A stretch of DNA of 64,000 nucleotides from Oscillospiraceae bacterium (GCA_024684395.1 JAIKWY010000198.1:1-64000); one strand, 5' to 3'; positions 9,701 through 17,719 are shown, numbered from the stretch's first letter. Notes: generated by a model not told the origin, from the sequence alone. A program made the numbers and translations.

Positions 9701-12274
9701 GTTGGAAGCATCATACACACCTGCGGTCAGGGAGGTGATGATGGAGTTGGACGAAGTTACCGTACCGTAGACATTCACAGCCTGCCCTACATTGATGGAG
9801 GACGGAACCGTGCTGCCGCCGGTGATGGTCAGCGGATCGTTGGCGGACGGCGTTACCGTACCATCATACACGCTGAACAGCTTGGTGTAGAGCGCATAGT
9901 TCTCACCGTTGGCAACCGTTGCCTTTACGATGAAGGAGTAGTTGCCGACCGGCAGGGAATTGAACGATACGGAGGAATCGAGATTCCGGATGTCGTAGCT
10001 CAGTGCGTTCGGGCTGACAGCTGCGCCGGTCACGCGCTGACCCTGCTCGTTCCATACGCCGACCTCGACAGACGTGATGAGGTGGCTGGTGGAGCTGATC
10101 GTACCGGAAAGCGATACGAAGGAGCCGAGCTTGAGGGTATCGGAAATGGAGACGCCGTTGTTATAGGTCAGACCGCTGGACGGTGTGGAGCTCTGGCCGC
10201 CGACGATGAACTGCTTGTTGACGAGGGTGTAGTTGCTGTTTGCAGAGTTGGTCGCAATAACTGCATAGACATACTTGCCGGCTGCGAGCTTGTTGAACGC
10301 AACATAGGAATCGAGCTTCTTGAGGTCATAGCTCTTGGCGTTCGGTGCGATGGTACGACCGGTCACGAACTTGCCGCTCATGTCGTAAACACCGACGGTC
10401 AGAGCCGTGATGTTGGAGGAAGCAGAGGTCACAACGCCGGTGACATTCACTGCCTGACCCACTGCGATGTTCTCCGGGAGATTGGTGCTGCCGGAGATCG
10501 TCAGCGTGTCGTTGACAACAGGCGTTACCGTGCTGCCGTCGCCGACCGTGAAGCCGAGCGTCACGAGCAGCTGGTTGGAGTTGGCGGAGTTGGTCGCACG
10601 TACCTCATAGGTATAGCTGCCGGCTGCGAGGGAGGAGAACTTCACGTCCTCATCGAGCAGACCGAGGTTATAGGTCTTGGCATTCGGGGTGACGGTCTTG
10701 CCGCTCACGAGTTTGCCGTTGGCATCATACACACCAGCCGTCAGGGAGGTGATGTTGGAGCTTGCGGATGTTACCGTACCGGTGAGGGTGATCATCTGAC
10801 CGACCTTGAGGGTCGTCGGGATGGTGTTGACACCGGAAACCGTCAGGGTGTCGGTCTGTGCATTCGGTGTGCCGACGGTGAACTCCTGTGTTACCAGCGC
10901 ATAGTTGGTATTTGCCGCATTGGAAGCGATGACAGAATACTTATAGCTGCCGGCTGCCAGCTTGGAGAATGCCACGTCGTTATCGACCTTGCGCAGATCG
11001 AAGGTCTTTGCATTCGGAGAAACGGTCTTGCCGGTCACGAGCTTGCCGGTGGAATCGTAAACGCCAACGGTCAGGGAAGTGATGTTGGAGCTTGCGGATG
11101 TTACCGTACCGGTCACGTTGACAGCCTGACCCTGGGACAGGTTGGACGGTACTGTCATGCCGCCGCTGATGGTCAGCGCATCGGCTGTGGCACCGTTCGC
11201 AACGACCTTGAAGGTCTGGTTGACGATGGTGTAGTTGGCATTGCCGCTGTTGGAGGCAATGACCTTGTAGGTGTAGGTGCCTGCGATGAGCTTGTCAAAG
11301 AATACCGCCTCATCGAGTGCCTTCAGATCATAGGTCTTGGCATTCGGGATGACGGAGGTGCCGCTCAGCTTGTTGCCGGCGGTGTCATAGATGCCCACGC
11401 TCACGGAGGTGATGTTGGAGGACGCAGAGGTCACGATACCGGTCACATCCACGAGGGTGCCCTGGGTCAGCTCAGCCGGAACGCTCGTGCCGCCGGTGAT
11501 GGTCAGCGTATCCGCAGCCGGATCCGCACCGGAAACGGTGAAGGTCAGCTCGGAGAGCGTTACATTGGTATGGGTCGCATTGCTGGCAGTGACTCTATAA
11601 GTATAGGTGCCGGCAGCGAGCTTGTCAAATACAACATATCTGTCCAGACGGTTCAGGTCATAGGTCTTGGCATTCGGCTGAGCGGTACCGCCGCTGAGCT
11701 TGGTGCCGTTGGAATCATAGACACCGACATTGACAGAGGTGATGTCGGAGCTTGCAGAGGAGACCGTGCCCTTGACGATCAGGAAAGCGCCCTGATCCAG
11801 TGCGGACGGGATGGCAGTGCCGCCGGTCAGCGTCAGTGCGTCGCTGGTCGCCTCGGTCGGATCCTGCTTCTCGGTGGCAGCCTCGGTCGGAGCCTCGGTC
11901 GCTGCCTGGGTGGGAGCCTGGGTAGCAGCCTGGGTAGCCGCCTGGGTCGGAGCCTGCGTAGCAGCCTGGGTCGGAGCTTGGGTAGCCTCTACCGGATCCT
12001 CATTCGGGAGCGGAGGGGTCGCAGGATCGCCGTTCGGATCAGCTGTCGGATCAGACTGCGTTGCAGCCTGGGTAGCTGCCTGTGTGGCAGCCTGCGTAGC
12101 CGCCTGTGTTGCAGCTTCTGTAGGCAGCGGAGGTGTCACCGGATCGGTGGTATCCGTTGCACGAGGAGAAAGATCGAGCGCAAACGTCGGGACTGCGGTG
12201 ACAGCACTTGTCTGGAACACCAGAGCAGCCGCTAAGACGCCGGCAGCGATCTTCTTCGGGTTCTTCTTTTTCAT
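6794..12274 (-). CDS. Giant secreted surface protein with fifteen Ig-like repeats
   Basis: 1826 residues. A signal peptide (about 1-32) is followed by a Thr/Gln/Ala/Pro linker made of TQAA and TQAP units (about 50-143). From residue 145 to the end there are fifteen tandem repeats of about 110 residues. Each opens with LTISGGT, centres on VTSASSNITSLTVGVYD and PNAKSYDL, and closes with FTVGNG. Repeats 11-13 are nearly identical; repeats 6, 9 and 10 are the most divergent. No LPXTG, SLH, cohesin, dockerin or enzyme domain was seen, so anchoring is unknown. Similar beta-sandwich modules occur at the ends of Firmicute wall proteins. Likely a stalk, adhesin or fibril. Driven by a consensus promoter at 12374-12402. 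Confidence 0.85.
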   Translation of the reverse strand: MKKKNPKKIAAGVLAAALVFQTSAVTAVPTFALDLSPRATDTTDPVTPPLPTEAATQAATQAATQAATQAATQSDPTADPNGDPATPPLPNEDPVEATQAPTQAATQAPTQAATQAATQAPTQAATEAPTEAATEKQDPTEATSDALTLTGGTAIPSALDQGAFLIVKGTVSSASSDITSVNVGVYDSNGTKLSGGTAQPNAKTYDLNRLDRYVVFDKLAAGTYTYRVTASNATHTNVTLSELTFTVSGADPAADTLTITGGTSVPAELTQGTLVDVTGIVTSASSNITSVSVGIYDTAGNKLSGTSVIPNAKTYDLKALDEAVFFDKLIAGTYTYKVIASNSGNANYTIVNQTFKVVANGATADALTISGGMTVPSNLSQGQAVNVTGTVTSASSNITSLTVGVYDSTGKLVTGKTVSPNAKTFDLRKVDNDVAFSKLAAGSYKYSVIASNAANTNYALVTQEFTVGTPNAQTDTLTVSGVNTIPTTLKVGQMITLTGTVTSASSNITSLTAGVYDANGKLVSGKTVTPNAKTYNLGLLDEDVKFSSLAAGSYTYEVRATNSANSNQLLVTLGFTVGDGSTVTPVVNDTLTISGSTNLPENIAVGQAVNVTGVVTSASSNITALTVGVYDMSGKFVTGRTIAPNAKSYDLKKLDSYVAFNKLAAGKYVYAVIATNSANSNYTLVNKQFIVGGQSSTPSSGLTYNNGVSISDTLKLGSFVSLSGTISSTSHLITSVEVGVWNEQGQRVTGAAVSPNALSYDIRNLDSSVSFNSLPVGNYSFIVKATVANGENYALYTKLFSVYDGTVTPSANDPLTITGGSTVPSSINVGQAVNVYGTVTSSNSIITSLTAGVYDASNKLVTGRTVTPNSTSYNIQNLDYYVSFSTLPAGSYTYSVTATNSTNSNYTLVSQPFTVGNAATPAQATNDTLTISGGTNVPDNLAPGSIVNVTGTVASASSNMTSLTVGVYDSNGRFVTGRTINPNAKSYNLRNLDAFVAFNKLTNGSYTYAVIASNAANTNYAIVTKKFTVGNGATEPSGGSLATISGKMTIPNPLAVGKPVNVTGVITATGSNLGTITAGVYQNNTLITGRTVNLNAKTYDLKNLDPYIAFDKLPAGEYRYLVNVTCVDGSGMNLVNDAFTVGNGGTTPVVNGSVSISNKMTIPNPLAVGKPVNVTGVITSSDQNIASVTVGVFPATTGSMVTGRTVTVNAKSYDLKAVDPYIAFDKLQAGDYLFKVSVALTDGSSQTIVSDSFTVGNGGGQVNTNDTLTISGGTNVPDNLALGAVLSVTGVVTSANSNMSALTVGVYDSAGKFVTGRTINPNAKTYDLKNLDAYVAFNKLAAGTYTYAVIASNAGNTNYALVSKKFTVGNGQTTPTDQSNTADSLTISGGMIVPDTMVPGRPLNVTGTVTSASSNITALTVGVYDANGKFVTGRTVAPNAKSYNLANLDAYVAFNKLSEGTYTYAVIASNAGNSNYALVSKKFTVGNGGGGQSNTADSLTISGGTVVPDTISVGKAVAIRGTVTSASSNITSLTAGVYDANGKFITGRTVTPNAKSYNLANIDAYISFNTLPAGSYKYAVIATNAANSNYALVSKNFTVGNGGGGQSNTADKLTIAGASIVPDNLAQGKAFTVAGAVYSASSNITALTAGVYDANGKFVTGRTIAPNAKAYDLARLDPYISFNTLPAGKYVYAVIASNASNTNVALVNKSFTVGNGGGATTGDALTISGSTSIPGTLSRGTGVAVRGTVTSGSSNISSVTVGVYNASGSMITGGTAKPGTKSYNLSALDNSVRFDTLTAGTYYYKVTASNGANSGYTLVNQSFVVR
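6797..11842 (-). repeat. Tandem 330-bp coding repeats (15 units)
   Basis: DNA counterpart of the fifteen protein repeats. Unit length varies from about 327 to 350 bp because the linkers between domains differ (GGGGQSNTA, TTPTDQSNTA, TVTPSAN). Neighbouring units near the 3' end are the most alike, as expected from recent duplication or conversion. Confidence 0.85.
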
Positions 12275-12373
12275 GTTTCAGCCTCTTTTCTTTCTTCGAC
12301 AAACGAAACTTTCGTTTCCGGGCTCAAAATGCCCATGAACGGATGAAATGAACATATAATGTTCCTATCCTAC

Positions 12374-12402
12374 ATTATACCATGCTGACGAAATAATGTC
12401 AA
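12374..12402 (-). promoter_or_regulatory. Sigma-A promoter of the giant repeat protein
   Basis: Minus-strand TTGACA (12402-12397), 17 bp, TATAAT (12379-12374): perfect consensus, suggesting strong expression. The leader to the start codon is about 95 nt. Confidence 0.85.
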
Positions 12403-12563
12403 TATACGACATGTACAAAACAATAGGCAATTTATTTCCCTGATTGTAACGAATTTGTAATTTTTTCTAACCTGTTCTCCACGTTGAGACTGTGGAAAAC
12501 AGGAAACGCGGCGCACCGGCAGAAAGCACAAAAACAGGGACATAATTCTGTTAATTCTGACAA

Positions 12564-12592
12564 TTGAAAGCATAGTAAACCTATGGTATAAT
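12564..12592 (+). promoter_or_regulatory. Promoter of the Rrf2-type regulator
   Basis: TTGAAA (12564-12569), 17 bp, TATAAT (12587-12592). It lies back to back with the surface-protein promoter; apart from these two promoters the spacer 12275-12639 shows nothing else. Confidence 0.75.
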
Positions 12593-12639
12593 AGTATAAA
12601 CAGTGTTAACGAACAGACCCCAAACAAAGGAGTGGAGCA

Positions 12640-13074
12640 ATGAGAATTTCAACAAAAGGACGCTATGCCCTGCGGATGCTGGTCTATCTGGCAGAACATG
12701 AGGAGGACGGCTATGTCTCTCTGAAGGAGATCGCCGATTCTCAGAGCATTTCCAAGAAGTATCTCGAACAGATCGTCCCGATGCTCAACAAGGGCGGGAT
12801 CCTGCGGACGAACCGTGGCAACCACGGCGGCTACATGCTGGCGAAGCGCCCGGAGGAATGCTCCGTCGGTGACGTGCTGCGTGCGACCGAGGGCAATCTG
12901 GCGCCGGTGGCATGTCTGGAGTTTGAGGAGAACTCCTGCCCGAGACTGGGGGAGTGCGATACGCTGTTTGTCTGGGAGGGACTGTATAAAACGGTCATCA
13001 ACTACCTGGATACCATCACCTTACAGGACATTCTGACCCACCGCAAGGGCAGCGGGGATGATTACTGCATCTGA
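12640..13074 (+). CDS. Rrf2 family transcriptional regulator (IscR-like)
   Basis: 144 residues, the normal Rrf2 length. The N-terminal winged helix (MRISTKGRYALRMLVYLA, then SLKEIADSQSISKKYLEQI) is followed by the wing NRGNHGGYML. Three cysteines, C92, C100 and C106, occupy the place of the IscR iron-sulfur ligands; the spacing (7 then 5 residues) differs slightly from C-x5-C-x5-C. It therefore probably senses Fe-S status, redox state or a related signal such as cysteine (CymR is in this family). It faces nifJ, whose leader contains an inverted repeat, but the target is not known. Confidence 0.85.
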   Translation: MRISTKGRYALRMLVYLAEHEEDGYVSLKEIADSQSISKKYLEQIVPMLNKGGILRTNRGNHGGYMLAKRPEECSVGDVLRATEGNLAPVACLEFEENSCPRLGECDTLFVWEGLYKTVINYLDTITLQDILTHRKGSGDDYCI

Positions 13075-13086
13075 ATAAGGAAACAA

Positions 13087-13114
13087 GCGCCGGGTCGCAG
13101 GATCCGGCGCTTTT
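13087..13114 (+). terminator. Terminator of the Rrf2 regulator gene
   Basis: GCGCCGG and CCGGCGC stem followed by TTTT, 12 bp after the stop codon. Confidence 0.8.
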
Positions 13115-13139
13115 CTCATTTATATAGCAAAATACAGCA

Positions 13140-13182
13140 TGAAAAACGAAGTCCCCTGCATCCTCCCATGGATGCAGGGGAC
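13140..13182 (-). terminator. Terminator of nifJ
   Basis: A 13-bp perfect stem (GTCCCCTGCATCC/GGATGCAGGGGAC, 13151-13182); read on the minus strand it is followed by a T-rich run. Confidence 0.8.
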
Positions 13183-13246
13183 TTCCGATCTTCGACCGGG
13201 ACGAGCTTGTCTACGCCCGTGTCCGGTCAAAGAAGTGGCTTACAAA

Positions 13247-16200
13247 TTAGTCGTTGTTGTACATTGCAGCGAGTCTGGTCAGGTAATCGTAACGATCCTT
13301 TGCATTCTCGAGTGCATTTGCAAACAGCTTCTCAGCACGCTCCGGATTCTCACGAACCAGACGGTTGTAACGAACTTCGCCCATGAGGAAGTCTCTGTAC
13401 TCGTCGATGTTCGGTGCCTTGGAATCGAGGATGAACGGATTCTTGCCTTCCTTCTTCAGCTCCGGATTGTAGCGGTACAGATGCCAGTAACCAGCCATAA
13501 CAGCCTTCTTCTCCTCAGCCTGTGCGCTGGACATACCAGCCTTGATGCCGTGGTTGATGCACGGTGCATAAGCGATGATGATGGACGGACCGTCATAAGC
13601 CTCAGCCTCACGGATCGCCTTCAGGCACTGGTTCTGATCGGCACCCATTGCGATGTGTGCAACGTATACATAGCCGTAGCTCATAGCGATACCAGCCAGA
13701 TCCTTCTTCTTCACAGCCTTACCGGCAGCAGCGAACTGTGCGATAGCGCCGGTAGGAGTGGACTTGGAAGCCTGACCGCCGGTGTTGGAGTAAACCTCGG
13801 TATCGAATACCATTACGTTGACATTTCTGCCGGAAGCCAGTACGTGGTCGAGACCGCCGAAGCCGATATCATAAGCCCAGCCGTCGCCGCCGAAGATCCA
13901 CTGGCTCTTCTTGCGGAGGTAATCCTTCTCAGCGAGGATCGCCTTAGCCGGCTCGCAGTCGCACTGCTCGAGCACTGCGATCAGCTCCTCAGCTGCCGGG
14001 GTGTTGGCAACGCCGTCATCCTTGGTCTCGAGGAACTTGGCAACAGCTGCCTTGACCTCTTCCTTGGTAGCAGTCTCAGCGAGAGCCTCTACCTTGGCGA
14101 TGACTCTTGCACGCAGGGTCTCCTGTGCCAGGAACATACCGTAACCGAACTCAGCGTTGTCCTCGAACAGGGAGTTGGACCAAGCCGGACCGTAGCCCTT
14201 CTTGTTTACCGTGTACGGAGTGGACGGTGCGGAGTTGCCCCAGATGGAGGAGCAGCCGGTAGCATTTGCGATGTACATTCTGTCACCGAAGAGCTGGGTG
14301 ATGAGCTTAGCATACGGAGTCTCGCCGCAGCCTGCACATGCGCCGGAGAATTCGAGCAGCGGCTGACGGAACTGGCTGCCCTTAACGGTAGCCTCGGAGA
14401 ACTTAGCAGTTACCTCGGGCTTTGCATCGAGGGTTCTGCCATAGTCGAAGCTTGCCTGCTGGTCGAGCTGGCTCTCGAGCGGCTTCATCACGAGGGTCTC
14501 CGGATTCTTCTTGTTGGACGGGCAAACGTTGGAGCATACGCCGCAGCCGGTGCAGTCGAGCACGGAAACGGTCATAGCGAACTTCAGATCGCCCAGAGCC
14601 GGCTTCATATCAGCCATCTTCATGCCAGCCGGTGCAGCAGCAGCTTCCTCAGCGGTCAGCGTTACAGGACGCAGAACAGCGTGCGGACATACATATGCGC
14701 ACTGGTTACACTGGATGCAGGTATCCGGATTCCATGCCGGAACAGCCACTGCGATACCACGCTTCTCGAATGCAGCAGAGCCGAGCGGGGAAGTACCGTC
14801 AGCGAGCTTTACGAAGGTAGATACCGGCAGAGCGTCGCCCTTCTGAGCGTTGCAGGGGATCTGGATGTTGTTTACGAAGTCCTCGAGGTCCTTGTTGGCA
14901 GCGGTGACCTTGTCCATACCCATCTTGGTATCGGCAGCGGTCTTCCAAGCCTCCGGAACCTGGACCTCAACGAGGCCCTTATAGCCTGCGTCGATAGCCT
15001 TCCAGTTCATCTCAACGATGTCCTGACCCTTCTTGGCGTAGGACTTCTCAGCAGCCTTCTTCATGTAGCCCAGAGCTTCCTCGAACGGGATAACTTCTGC
15101 CAGATAGAAGAATGCAGACTGGAGGATGGTGTTGATTCTGGAGCCCATGCCGGTCTCCTTACCGAGCTGTACGCCGTTTACGGTGTAGAACTTGATGTTG
15201 TTCTCAGCGATGTAGCGCTTAACCTGACCCGGCAGGTGCTTCTCGAGACCTTCCATATCCCAGATGGTGTTCAGCAGGAAGGTGCCGCCCGGCTTGATGT
15301 CGGTAACGATGTCATACTTGTCCATGTAGGACTGGTTGTGACATGCTACGAAGTCAGCCTTGCTGATGAGGTAGGTGGACTTGATCGGGGTCTTACCGAA
15401 ACGCAGGTGAGATACGGTTACGCCGCCGGACTTCTTGGAGTCATATGCGAAGTAAGCCTGTGCGTACATATCGGTATGGTCGCCGATGATCTTGATGGAG
15501 TTCTTGTTCGCACCAACGGTACCGTCAGAGCCGAGACCCCAGAACTTGCAGGAGATCGTGCCGGCAGGAGCGGTATCCGGGTTGAAGGAAGCGTCCAGAG
15601 ACAGGTTGGTCACATCGTCGTTGATGCCGATGGTGAAGCGCTTCTTCTCGGTGTTCTTGTAAACAGCGATGATCTGGTTCGGGGTGGTGTCCTTGGAACC
15701 CAGACCGTATCTACCGGAGTAGATCTTCACGCTGTCGAACTTGGAATCCTTGAGTGCTGCAACAACGTCGAGGTACAGCGGCTCGCCGAGGGAGCCCGGC
15801 TCCTTGGTTCTGTCGAGTACGGAGATCTGCTTTACGGAATCCGGCAGAGCCTCGATGAGCTTCTCTGCTACGAACGGTCTGTACAGACGTACACGAACCA
15901 TACCGTACTTGCCGCCCTGAGCGTTCAGGTAATCGATGGTCTCCTCGATGGTATCGGTCACGGAGCCCATAGCGATGATAACGTGCTCAGCATCCTCAGC
16001 ACCGTAGTAGTTGAACAGCTTGTAGTTCGTGCCGAGCTTTGCATTTACCTTGCCCATGTACTTCTCGACAACTGCCGGGAATGCATCATAGTAGGTGTTG
16101 CAAGCCTCACGAGCCTGGAAGAAGATGTCAGGGTTCTGTGCGGAACCTCTCTGGACCGGATGATTCGGGTTCAGGGACTGGTCACGGAACTTCTGAGCAG

Positions 16201-16795
16201 CTTCCCAGTTGAGCATATCTGCCAGATCGGCGTCATCCCATACCTCGATCTTCTGGATCTCGTGGGAGGTACGGAAGCCGTCGAAGAAGTGGAGTACCGG
16301 AACTCTGCCCTCGATGGTGGAGAGGTGAGCAACGGCAGCCAGATCCATAACTTCCTGCGGGTTGGAAGAGCAGAGCATTGCGTAACCGGTCTGACGGCAA
16401 GCGTATACGTCAGAATGATCACCGAAGATGTTCAGTGCATGAGAGGATACGCAGCGTGCAGATACGTGGATAACGCTCGGCAGCAGCTCGCCGGCGATCT
16501 TGTACATATTCGGGATCATCAGAAGCAGACCCTGAGAAGCGGTGTATGTGGTGGTCAGCGCACCGGCAGACAGGGAACCGTGAACAGCACCGGCTGCACC
16601 AGCCTCCGACTCCATCTCAACGACGGTCACGGGGTCGCCGAACAGGTTCTTCTTGTTCTGTGCGGACCAGATGTCGGTAACTTCCGCCATTACAGAAGAC
16701 GGTGTGATCGGGTAGATCGCAGAGAGATCTGTAAACGGATACGACGCCCAAGCAGCGGCGTTGTTACCGTCCATGGTTAACATTTTTCTTGCCAT
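13247..16795 (-). CDS. nifJ: Pyruvate:ferredoxin (flavodoxin) oxidoreductase
   Basis: Oxidises pyruvate with CoA to acetyl-CoA and CO2, reducing ferredoxin or flavodoxin; the central catabolic step of an anaerobe. The 1182-residue single-chain form has the alpha-like N-terminal domain (YPITPSS), the gamma region, two 4Fe-4S clusters (CIQCNQCAYVCPH and CTGCGVCSNVCPS), and the C-terminal TPP domain (CAGCGETPY, GGDGWAYDIGFGGLDH). ATG 16795 is chosen because AGGAGG lies nine bases before it; an upstream ATG at 16834 lacks a site. The promoter and a leader inverted repeat are annotated separately. Confidence 0.97.
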   Translation of the reverse strand: MARKMLTMDGNNAAAWASYPFTDLSAIYPITPSSVMAEVTDIWSAQNKKNLFGDPVTVVEMESEAGAAGAVHGSLSAGALTTTYTASQGLLLMIPNMYKIAGELLPSVIHVSARCVSSHALNIFGDHSDVYACRQTGYAMLCSSNPQEVMDLAAVAHLSTIEGRVPVLHFFDGFRTSHEIQKIEVWDDADLADMLNWEAAQKFRDQSLNPNHPVQRGSAQNPDIFFQAREACNTYYDAFPAVVEKYMGKVNAKLGTNYKLFNYYGAEDAEHVIIAMGSVTDTIEETIDYLNAQGGKYGMVRVRLYRPFVAEKLIEALPDSVKQISVLDRTKEPGSLGEPLYLDVVAALKDSKFDSVKIYSGRYGLGSKDTTPNQIIAVYKNTEKKRFTIGINDDVTNLSLDASFNPDTAPAGTISCKFWGLGSDGTVGANKNSIKIIGDHTDMYAQAYFAYDSKKSGGVTVSHLRFGKTPIKSTYLISKADFVACHNQSYMDKYDIVTDIKPGGTFLLNTIWDMEGLEKHLPGQVKRYIAENNIKFYTVNGVQLGKETGMGSRINTILQSAFFYLAEVIPFEEALGYMKKAAEKSYAKKGQDIVEMNWKAIDAGYKGLVEVQVPEAWKTAADTKMGMDKVTAANKDLEDFVNNIQIPCNAQKGDALPVSTFVKLADGTSPLGSAAFEKRGIAVAVPAWNPDTCIQCNQCAYVCPHAVLRPVTLTAEEAAAAPAGMKMADMKPALGDLKFAMTVSVLDCTGCGVCSNVCPSNKKNPETLVMKPLESQLDQQASFDYGRTLDAKPEVTAKFSEATVKGSQFRQPLLEFSGACAGCGETPYAKLITQLFGDRMYIANATGCSSIWGNSAPSTPYTVNKKGYGPAWSNSLFEDNAEFGYGMFLAQETLRARVIAKVEALAETATKEEVKAAVAKFLETKDDGVANTPAAEELIAVLEQCDCEPAKAILAEKDYLRKKSQWIFGGDGWAYDIGFGGLDHVLASGRNVNVMVFDTEVYSNTGGQASKSTPTGAIAQFAAAGKAVKKKDLAGIAMSYGYVYVAHIAMGADQNQCLKAIREAEAYDGPSIIIAYAPCINHGIKAGMSSAQAEEKKAVMAGYWHLYRYNPELKKEGKNPFILDSKAPNIDEYRDFLMGEVRYNRLVRENPERAEKLFANALENAKDRYDYLTRLAAMYNND

Positions 16796-16823
16796 GGGTA
16801 TATTCCTCCTAAAATATGAAATT

Positions 16824-16842
16824 CTGTTAGGCACACTAACAG
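16824..16842. promoter_or_regulatory. Inverted repeat in the nifJ leader, candidate operator
   Basis: CTGTTAG-N5-CTAACAG, perfect 7-bp arms, placed roughly +10 to +28 relative to the predicted nifJ start point. It resembles a Rex half-site pair but has one base too many between halves. It could bind a repressor such as the nearby Rrf2 protein, or form an RNA stem. Confidence 0.5.
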
Positions 16843-16857
16843 TACCTTACATTATTT

Positions 16858-16886
16858 ATAATAGCACAAATCGGCAATTTTGTAAA
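16858..16886 (-). promoter_or_regulatory. Promoter of nifJ
   Basis: Minus-strand TTTACA (16886-16881), 17 bp, TATTAT (16863-16858). Confidence 0.7.
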
Positions 16887-17065
16887 TACCCTTTTTGTAA
16901 TTTTTTACGGATATTTTTTCAAATTTCCAACAAAAGACACACCGCAGCAAGCGGTCATCCGTTGTTTTTCAGAGAATTTCGCAGCGTTTTATACAAATAT
17001 TTTGTCTTGAATTTTAGCATAGTAAACAAACATTGGGCATGCAACTTTTTTTTTAGCAATTCCTA

Positions 17066-17094
17066 TTGACGAAATATAATTTTTGCGTTATAAT
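17066..17094 (+). promoter_or_regulatory. Strong promoter ahead of a candidate small RNA
   Basis: TTGACG (17066-17071), 17 bp, TATAAT (17089-17094). No convincing coding sequence follows it. Confidence 0.75.
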
Positions 17095-17100
17095 ATCTAT

Positions 17101-17228
17101 AGTGTTATATACGGATCACGTATTATTAACACTCGTTTTGTTGTCTCCTTTCTTTTGTTCTACACAAAAATTGGTTTTATTTCATCTAATCTGGAGCCGG
17201 GATGTGATCCCGGCACTTTTTTTATCTA
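17101..17228 (+). ncRNA. Candidate small regulatory RNA
   Basis: A transcript of about 125 nt is bounded by the promoter at 17066-17094 and an intrinsic terminator. The 5' part folds as a stem (AGTGTTA/TAACACT with inner ATACG/CGTAT). The middle is U-rich and unpaired and contains TCTCCTTT, complementary to Shine-Dalgarno sequences. The end is GCCGGGA-TGTGA-TCCCGGC followed by a run of T. No ORF with a ribosome site is present. It matches no RNA family I recognise. Confidence 0.5.
17198..17224 (+). terminator. Intrinsic terminator of the candidate small RNA
   Basis: GCCGGGA/TCCCGGC stem, then A-C-T7. A second hairpin (GCTGACAT/ATGTCAGC, then TTTTT) follows at about 17239-17274. Confidence 0.8.
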
Positions 17229-17294
17229 TAGAAACAAAGGCTGACATGAGCAGGGAGCTGATGTCAGCTTTTTGAATATGTAGGCTGCCTGTAT

Positions 17295-17402
17295 GCCCGC
17301 CCCCCCTCCGCCGCCGTCCGGCGGCACCTCCCCCCAAGGGGAGTTTTTTTGGCGGTGCTGCGCACCGCAGCCGCATTAGGGGCGGAGCCCCTAAAAACCC
17401 CG
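17295..17402 (-). repeat. Family P GC-rich palindromic repeat, copy P3
   Basis: GCCGCCG/CGGCGGC and CCTCCCC/GGGGAG stems, then GGCGGTGCTGCGCACCGC and TAGGGGCGGAGCCCCTA. The same order is seen at 27394-27474 and, reversed, at 26034-26116. Confidence 0.65.
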
Positions 17403-17531
17403 TTTGTACTTTCGGCACTTTAATAGGCTGACAGCTGCACTTGCATCTGTCGGCTTTATTTATTATATGTATACCCGGGCTATAGATTTCCGCTATAGCC
17501 TGAATCTATAACGCATTATCATTCTTACGTA

Positions 17532-17561
17532 TTGGACAAAGCCGGAAACCTGTGCTATAAT
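17532..17561 (+). promoter_or_regulatory. Extended -10 promoter upstream of the 33-codon ORF and metY
   Basis: TTGGAC (17532-17537), 18 bp, TGCTATAAT with TATAAT at 17556-17561. Between P3 and this promoter only a short palindrome (GGCTATAG/CTATAGCC, about 17478-17500) was seen. Confidence 0.65.
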
Positions 17562-17617
17562 AAATACATACCAAACAGATAGACTTACTGAGTAAGCAAA
17601 GAAAGGAAGTGAGGAGC

Positions 17618-17719
17618 ATGAAGCAGATGAGATCCATTTTAGCCCAGCTTCGCTCCATTGTAAGAGGCCGTGACCGAATGTACGGCAGACCGGAGAAAGA
17701 TACACGATGTCAGAACTGA
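17618..17719 (+). CDS. Putative 33-residue small protein or leader peptide
   Basis: Unrecognised. ATG 17618 follows AAAGGAAGTGAGGAG and the frame runs 33 codons to TGA. The peptide is basic (many Arg and Lys) with three Met and a terminal Cys region. It sits about 60 bp after an extended -10 promoter and 82 bp before metY. It might be an upstream ORF controlling metY, or the region may be untranslated. No SAM riboswitch or T-box core was recognised here. Confidence 0.4.
   Translation: MKQMRSILAQLRSIVRGRDRMYGRPEKDTRCQN

Noticed and set aside
6797-11842. Regularly spaced repeats that could suggest a CRISPR array
   Set aside because: The units are about 330 bp, in frame, and encode a repeated protein domain; there are no short repeats with unique spacers and no cas genes.
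6782-12235. An 1817-codon open frame on the plus strand, opposite the giant repeat protein
   Set aside because: It is the codon-aligned mirror of the repeat gene. Stops are missing because the sense gene avoids TTA, CTA and TCA codons. The translation is Arg/Gly/Cys/Val-rich without signal or domains.
13139-16780. A 1213-codon open frame opposite nifJ
   Set aside because: Same mirror effect; NifJ is unmistakable on the minus strand.
17066-17275. A 69-codon frame over the candidate small RNA
   Set aside because: Its start lies in the promoter and its end runs through the terminator; no ribosome site.
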